NCBI GenBank assembly: GCA_016708265.1
Contig: JADJGA010000004.1
Coordinates: 537,332-601,331 of the forward strand
Direction of reading: 5' to 3'
Source of the DNA: Saprospiraceae bacterium
GTDB taxonomy: Bacteria; Bacteroidota; Bacteroidia; Chitinophagales; Saprospiraceae
DNA: 64,000 nt
The notes beneath the pieces are model-generated. The model saw only the letters and a program-made list of their open reading frames with translations, ran no database searches and was not told the DNA's origin. Position 1 is the stretch's first letter. Each line of letters opens with the position of its first letter. This document shows positions 59,481 to 64,000 of the stretch, one piece after another. The translations under genes were made by a program, and so were the position numbers.

Positions 59481-59990
59481 TTGAAAGTTTCCGCAGGCAT
59501 GTTATTTCTCTCCGTAACCAAGTTGAAAGTTTCCGCAGGCATGTTATTTCTCTCCGTAGACAAGTTGAAAGTTTCTGCAGGCATGTTATTTCTCTCCGTA
59601 ACCAAGTTGAAAGTTTCCGCAGGTATGTTATTTCTCTCCGTAACCATGTTGAAAGTTTCCGCAGGCATGTTAATTCTCTCCATAACCAAGTTGAAAGTTT
59701 CCGCAGGCATGTTATTTCTCTCCGTAACCAAGTTGAAAGTTTCCGCAGACATGTTATTTCTCTCCGTAACCAAGTTGAAAGTTTCCAAAGGCTTGTTATT
59801 TCTCTACAGAAGCAAGTTTATTTGTTCGGAAGACAAGTTGAAAGTTCCCAAAGGCTTGTTATTTCTCTACAGAAGCAAGTTTATTTGTTCGGAAGACAAG
59901 TTGAAAGTTCCCAAAGGCTTGTTATTTCTCTACAGAAGCAAGTTTATTTGTTCGGTAGACAAGTTGAAAGTTCCCAAAGGCTTGTTAACA
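59481..59990. repeat. Minisatellite: seven 42-bp units then three 63-bp units on a 21-bp register
   Basis: TTGAAAGTTTCCGCAGGC starts units at 59481, 59523, 59565, 59607, 59649, 59691 and 59733 (42 bp). Then TTGAAAGTT units start at 59775, 59838 and 59901 (63 bp), with a partial one at 59964. The 63-bp unit is the 42-bp unit plus a further related 21-bp block (AAGTTTATTTGTTCGGAAGAC). Because all lengths are multiples of 21, long frames are open on both strands (59481-60029 plus; 59477-59788 minus). No ribosome-binding context or domain favours either, so I do not call a gene. Confidence 0.88.
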
Positions 59991-60219
59991 AAAAAAAATT
60001 CAATAATCCTGTGTAAATTTGGAAAATAAAAGTAAAATGTGTTAATTTCACATAAGTTTTGGATGCAGGTAAAAATTTAATATTTCGCATTTGAAGTTCA
60101 GTGATCTAAACTCACCTCTCTGTTATCAATGAACATAAATGAAAATACAATGGTTTAACTGAAATTTTATAATATAATTAAAAAACTCAGATAATTAATT
60201 CACTTTTAAATCAATATTT

Positions 60220-61657
60220 ATGAGAACAATAGTTATTTTTATTGCTCTGATGTTTTGCAATGCGATAATAAATGCACAGGTTCCCCGAACATTCAAATAT
60301 CAGACCCTTGCACATGATCAAACTGGTAACATCTATTCGAATAAAGACCTTACATTTAAGATAAGTATTCTGAAAGGAATTGTATCGGGAAAACTCGTTT
60401 ATAGTGAAATTCATAAAGCCACCACTAATGCATCCGGGTTAGTGGAATTGAATATTGGTAATGGTAATTTTATATTGACAGATTTTACGAGTATAGACTG
60501 GTTGGACGATACATATTTTATTAAAGTTGAGATGGATACTACTGGTAATGGTACATTTATTAATATGAGCACTTCCCAGTTGCTTAGTGTACCATATTCT
60601 TTAGCCTCAAAAATCTCTGAACAGGTAGCTGACAATTCAGTCACAACTTCCAAAATAGCAAATAATGCAGTAAATATAAGTAAACTGCCTCCGGGTGCAA
60701 GCTCAACTACATATCTGAGGGGAGATGGGAAATGGGCTTTTCCTCCTATAAGTCTGATAAGTTTGGGTGGTGAAAATGGAAATATTCAATACAACAATTC
60801 CGGCAGTCTTGGTGGCAGCAGTGAGTTGTTTTTTGATTCAGTGAACCAAAGGCTGGGAATTGGAAATAAATCACCCTCAGCAAAATTACATATCAGTACT
60901 TCAGGATCTGAATCATTTCCTCAATTACGGCTGCATGAAAACAGTAATGAATACTCGCGGCTGATGTTTCAGAATAATTCAGACCCCGGATATTGGATGA
61001 TTTCAGCAAAGAACAGTTCAGATAAATCAAAAGAAATTTTAAAATTTTCCAATATTCCAAAAAGCAGGATCATGATTTTTTCAGGAGATGGAAAAGTTGC
61101 TATAAATCCCTCTAATGAAAATTTTTCTAATGCAAGGTTGTCTATCCTCGAAGATAACTCAAACAATTTAGCAATTCTGGCAACAAAATGATGGCCCCAC
61201 CAACAATTCACGCATATAATGAAGGTTCGGGTTTTGCAGGACATTTTATTACCAATAGTGGCACCTATGCCTTATTCTGTGGTAATAAGGACTGGGTAAT
61301 TCTGCGTACTTCGATGGTCCAGTTTACGTGACCGGCAAAAATGGAGGAGGTATAAAAAGGGAACAAACCAGCTCGGCTAATATCGTACCTATTTGTTATG
61401 GAACTATTTCTGCAAATGGATCAAAAGGAAGTGGCTGTACACCAAATTTTACTGTCACAAGACAATCGAAGGGGGTATATGATATTAAAATTAAAGATGA
61501 AAATTTTATATCTTCTTCGCATACATGTATAGCGAGTCTTGGAAGTCTGGGATTAATTTACTCTTCGGGTGATTCAGGTAACATCAGAGTTAATACATAT
61601 TCAATTTCAGGAAAATCGGCTGATAAGGAATTTAGTATTGTGGTATTTAAACCCTGA
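60220..61657 (+). CDS. Secreted fibre-like protein with Bacteroidota tail-fibre-type N-domain, two frame breaks
   Basis: Signal peptide residues 1-20 (IVIFIALMFCNAIINAQ). Then comes the N-terminal domain common in Bacteroidota fibre-like proteins: VPRTFKYQTLAHDQTGNIYS, LTFKISILKG, VYSEIHKATTNASGLVELNI, IDWLDDTYFIKVEMD, TSQLLSVPYSLASK. A short coiled region (ADNSVTTSKIANNAVNISKL) and a beta-rich fibre follow (GKWAFPP, NIQYNNSGSLGGSSELFFD, RLGIGNKSPSAKLHIS). Frame breaks near 61188 and near 61285-61295 separate the last part. Read through, it continues NEGSGFAGHFITNSGTYALF, then NSAYFDGPVYVTGKNGGG, and ends SVVVFKP-like (FSIVVFKP) at 61657. The probable role is a surface or extracellular trimeric fibre; the partner is unknown. 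Frame breaks are most likely sequence errors. Confidence 0.7.
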
Positions 61658-61738
61658 ATTCTAAAAACCATATATGTTTTGCATCGATGTCTTTTATTTG
61701 CAATTGTGAATAGCCGGAGATTTATTATGAATGGTCAA

Positions 61739-61773
61739 TTGTTAATTGTTAATTGTTAATTGTTAATTGTAAA
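61739..61773. repeat. TTGTTAA heptanucleotide repeat
   Basis: Four perfect TTGTTAA units (61739-61766) and one variant TTGTAAA. A shorter related tract (TAATTGTTAATTGTAAATTG) occurs near 55780-55800 just before the same CACTC-rich repeat. Confidence 0.85.
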
Positions 61774-61779
61774 TTGATA

Positions 61780-62400
61780 AAAGCATTTGTCATCTGGACA
61801 GATGAAAGAAGTGAAAAATCACACTCCTGCTCACACACTCACTCACACTCATTTTCACCTACGTTGGGGTGGATAAAAAATCTTAATAATTTTCTCTTCT
61901 TTTTGATCCTACTGACGTTGACAGTCAGCACAGGGTTCAAAAAGAAGCAATCCCGACGATAAATGTCGGGACGTGCGATCCCGATCGTTATCGGGAAAAC
62001 TCGCAAACCTTTTATCCATTATAAAACAACAAGTTATAACGTTTTCATCCCGACGATAAATGTCGGGAACGAAAATTTTACCTACAAGGTTTCGGTAAAA
62101 TTTCCTGCATTCTCCAGCTCAGACTCCCGACGATAAATGTCGGGATCGCACAGTCCTTTCCCTTAGTTTTTAAACAACTTCATTGTTAAAGGCATCTGTG
62201 ATCTGGATGAGGTGAAAAATCACACTCCTGCTCACACCCTCACACACACTCATTTTCTCGTAGGTTCAGCTATGTAGGTGTGTGTAAAAAAATCTGTTTT
62301 TTTTAAACAACATTTGTAAATTAAAGCAACAATCGAAAAAGATTTTTAGGGACGCGCAAGCGTAGGGAATCCTACGCTTAGTAATGGGAAATTTGGTAGG
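61780..62400. repeat. Cluster of interspersed repeats with nested palindromes
   Basis: In order: a CACTC-rich repeat (TGAAAAATCACACTCCTGC; about 61783-61880); palindromes TCCCGAC-GATAAAT-GTCGGGA at 61951-61971, 62048-62068 and 62125-62145; TCCCGATCGTTATCGGGA at 61979-61996; the GAAAATTTTACC/GGTAAAATTT hairpin near 62075; repeat D copy 2 (about 62075-62215); and another CACTC-rich repeat (about 62205-62260). No gene is seen between 61658 and 62581. Confidence 0.75.
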
Positions 62401-62581
62401 TGAAAAAAATATTTTAAAAAAAATGTAAAATATTTAGAGAGATTTGATGAAAATATAAAAACTTAATTTTTTTTTGCAGTGTGTAAAATAATATTGACTT
62501 AAATAGCGTAATTAAGATTTTGCTAAAACCATTAAAAATAAAATCCGGGATTGATAAAATTAAATAACTTCAAAATATTAA

Positions 62582-62899
62582 ATGATGAAAATTGATAAAG
62601 ATATCTTGAAAGAATTAAGAATGCATGATGAGTTGTACCGTGATATTACAGAAGAGGAATTGCTTGAGGGATACAAATTGTCTCTTGAAGTGAAAGAATT
62701 CGATAATCCTGATGAGGATATGGATTATGAAGACCTGTTCAAACTTTCATCATTTTATGCATACGAGGCACTGATACACAGCAATATAATCGATTACGAA
62801 AAGGACGACTTTGAATTTGATGATGATGAGGATTATGGAGATTATGGCAGAGACAGCAGAGATACAGGCTATTATCAGAATGAGGATGACTATTATTGA
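62582..62899 (+). CDS. Small acidic hypothetical protein
   Basis: 105 residues from MMKIDKDILKEL (a start one codon later is equally possible). The N-terminal part looks helical (MHDELYRDITEEELLEGYKL, DYEDLFKLSSFYAYEALIHS). The C-terminal 35 residues are extremely acidic and Tyr-rich (DFEFDDDEDYGDYG, NEDDYY). No family is recognised. It stands alone between a repeat cluster and the convergent leuS. Long helix plus acidic tail is compatible with a small binding or chaperone-like protein, but there is no direct evidence. Confidence 0.6.
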   Translation: MMKIDKDILKELRMHDELYRDITEEELLEGYKLSLEVKEFDNPDEDMDYEDLFKLSSFYAYEALIHSNIIDYEKDDFEFDDDEDYGDYGRDSRDTGYYQNEDDYY

Positions 62900-63038
62900 T
62901 GGAAGGTTGGATGGTTGGATGGTTGGAAGATGGTCTTCTATAGCACATTGAGTACAAATCAGGATTTTCACCGAAATAGAATTAGCTTTTAGTTTTAAAA
63001 CTTCACGAAATTTAAAATCTGTGATTTAATTTTTGTAA

Positions 63039-64000
63039 TTACTTCACAACAATATTTATCATTTTGCCGGGGACTATTATGATCTTCATGATCTCTTTGC
63101 CTTCCAGCCATTTGTCTACATAGTCGAGTTCCACTACTTTCTTTTGGAGGTCTGCATCTGACATTTCCTTTGGAAATATTTCTGATCCTCTTCTCTTGCC
63201 GTTTATACACACAGGGTATTCTATTGTGGATTCCTCGAGGTATTTGTTTTCAAACTGAGGGTATTGCTGATGGTGAATGCTGCCTGAATTGCCTGCCCTG
63301 CTCCATAGTTCTTCGGCTATGAACGGGGCAAACGGTGCAATTACCTTTAGCACAGCCATCATTATCTCCTTCTTGTTGCATTCGAGTCTTTTCATTTCAT
63401 TGACAAAATCATCATCGCACTGATAGCGGTATTGAATGAGAGGTTGCCTATATCTTCAGTTACTTTTTTGATTGTCTTATGAAGGATTTTCAGTTCTTCT
63501 TCTGAAGGGATGATGTCATTGAGTATCCAATTATCTTCCCTGTCTAAGAACAGGCTCCAGAATCGTTTTATGAATTTGCTTACCCCGTCAATACCCTTTG
63601 TATCCCAGGGTTTTGACTGTTCTATCGGGCCGAGGAACATTTCGTACATCCTGAAAGTATCGGCTCCGTACTCTGCTACGACATCATCGGGGTTGACTAC
63701 GTTGTAATACCGTTTTGACATTTTGCCTACTTCATGAGCTGTGAACATCCTGAATTCATCATAATCGGCATGACCGGAAAATTTTCCGTCCTGATAAACA
63801 CCGTTTTCAGTAACAAACTTTGCATTTGAGTATTCCGGTATCCATTCCCTGAACTTGTCAATTCCTACCCTGTCAATGTAAGGATACTGCGCTCCGTGAT
63901 CGCTCACAAAAGCAATATATACAGGAATTCGTGTAAATTCCTCCCTTTCGGCATCTTTGACAAGAGTCGCACTGACAAAAACATTAATGCCCTTTTCCTT
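63039..64000 (-). CDS. leuS: Leucyl-tRNA synthetase, C-terminal part (5' end beyond window, one frameshift)
   Basis: Charges tRNA-Leu with leucine in the cytoplasm. The visible part runs from the end of the editing/catalytic region (TLVKDAEREEFTRIPVYIAF) through the class I KMSKS loop, seen as GKMSKRYYN (KMSKR at 63710-63724), NPDDVVAEYGADTFRMYEMF, the helical anticodon-binding domain (APFAPFIAEELW) and the usual C-terminal end VPGKMINIVVK. The HIGH motif lies outside. A missing base in the A-run at 63405-63408 (minus-strand TTTT, expected TTTTT) breaks the frame between ISAMMI and VNEMKRLECNKKE. LeuRS is essential and all motifs are kept, so this is most likely a sequencing error. Confidence 0.93.

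Noticed and set aside
59477..60029. Two overlapping frames in the minisatellite, and a CRISPR array idea
   Set aside because: Both frames are by-products of the 21-bp register. Units are contiguous with no unique spacers, so it is not CRISPR.
1..64000. tRNA, rRNA, phage integrase or intI genes
   Set aside because: I looked for conserved tRNA arms and tyrosine-recombinase motifs and saw none; the cassette has no integrase within the window.

Overview
The window looks like the chromosome of a member of the Bacteroidota, probably an uncultivated or metagenome-derived one. Evidence: AT-rich intergenic DNA; promoters of the TTG / TAnnTTTG type; a type IX secretion (T9SS) type A sorting domain; SprB-like, HYR and PKD-like repeats; a GxxExxY protein; and an AAA/DUF4143 ATPase. 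About 80% of the window is three giant secreted repeat proteins, all on the minus strand.

Layout. 1-11546 (-) is a HYR/PKD-like protein of at least 3,840 residues whose C-terminus lies off the left edge. 12787-13821 (-) is a small T9SS-sorted protein. 13903-42499 (-) is a mosaic of beta-helix, HYR, SprB-like and lectin-like modules; read through three 1-base indels and one TAG it is about 9,531 residues. 43117-55153 (-) is a third giant gene, about 3,196 residues when restored, now split in two by a 2,444-bp insertion. 55154-57527 is a repeat-rich gap. After it come an AAA/DUF4143 ATPase (+), a GxxExxY protein (+), a 21-bp-register minisatellite, a fibre-like secreted protein (+), more repeats, a small acidic protein (+) and the 3' half of leuS (-).

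The most interesting part is the insertion at 50381-52824. Removing exactly these bases restores the giant protein in frame (GTYYAYA joined to TGDCGSSVSLP). The excised segment would circularise into an integron attC-like site: 9-bp outer arms ACGCACAAC/GTTGTGCGT, 19-bp inner arms, about 135 nt in total, with the crossover at the AA^C / G^TT position that integron integrases use and no clear target duplication. The cargo is an Erm(F)-like 23S rRNA methyltransferase gene with its own consensus promoter and a 10-codon upstream ORF that may be a leader peptide. A 1,154-bp IS481-type element, with perfect 26-bp inverted repeats and a 6-bp CATAAT duplication, then inserted at the erm start codon. 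It separated the gene from its native leader and placed an outward -7-like box in front of it. This parallels the IS4351-ermF arrangement known in Bacteroides, but in what looks like a gene cassette.

Frameshifts are common and mostly 1-base, often in homopolymers. One lies in the essential gene leuS, so most are more likely sequence errors than gene decay. The cassette insertion is different: it is a structured event. Intergenic DNA also carries several interspersed repeat families, two of which contain hairpins with compensatory base changes.
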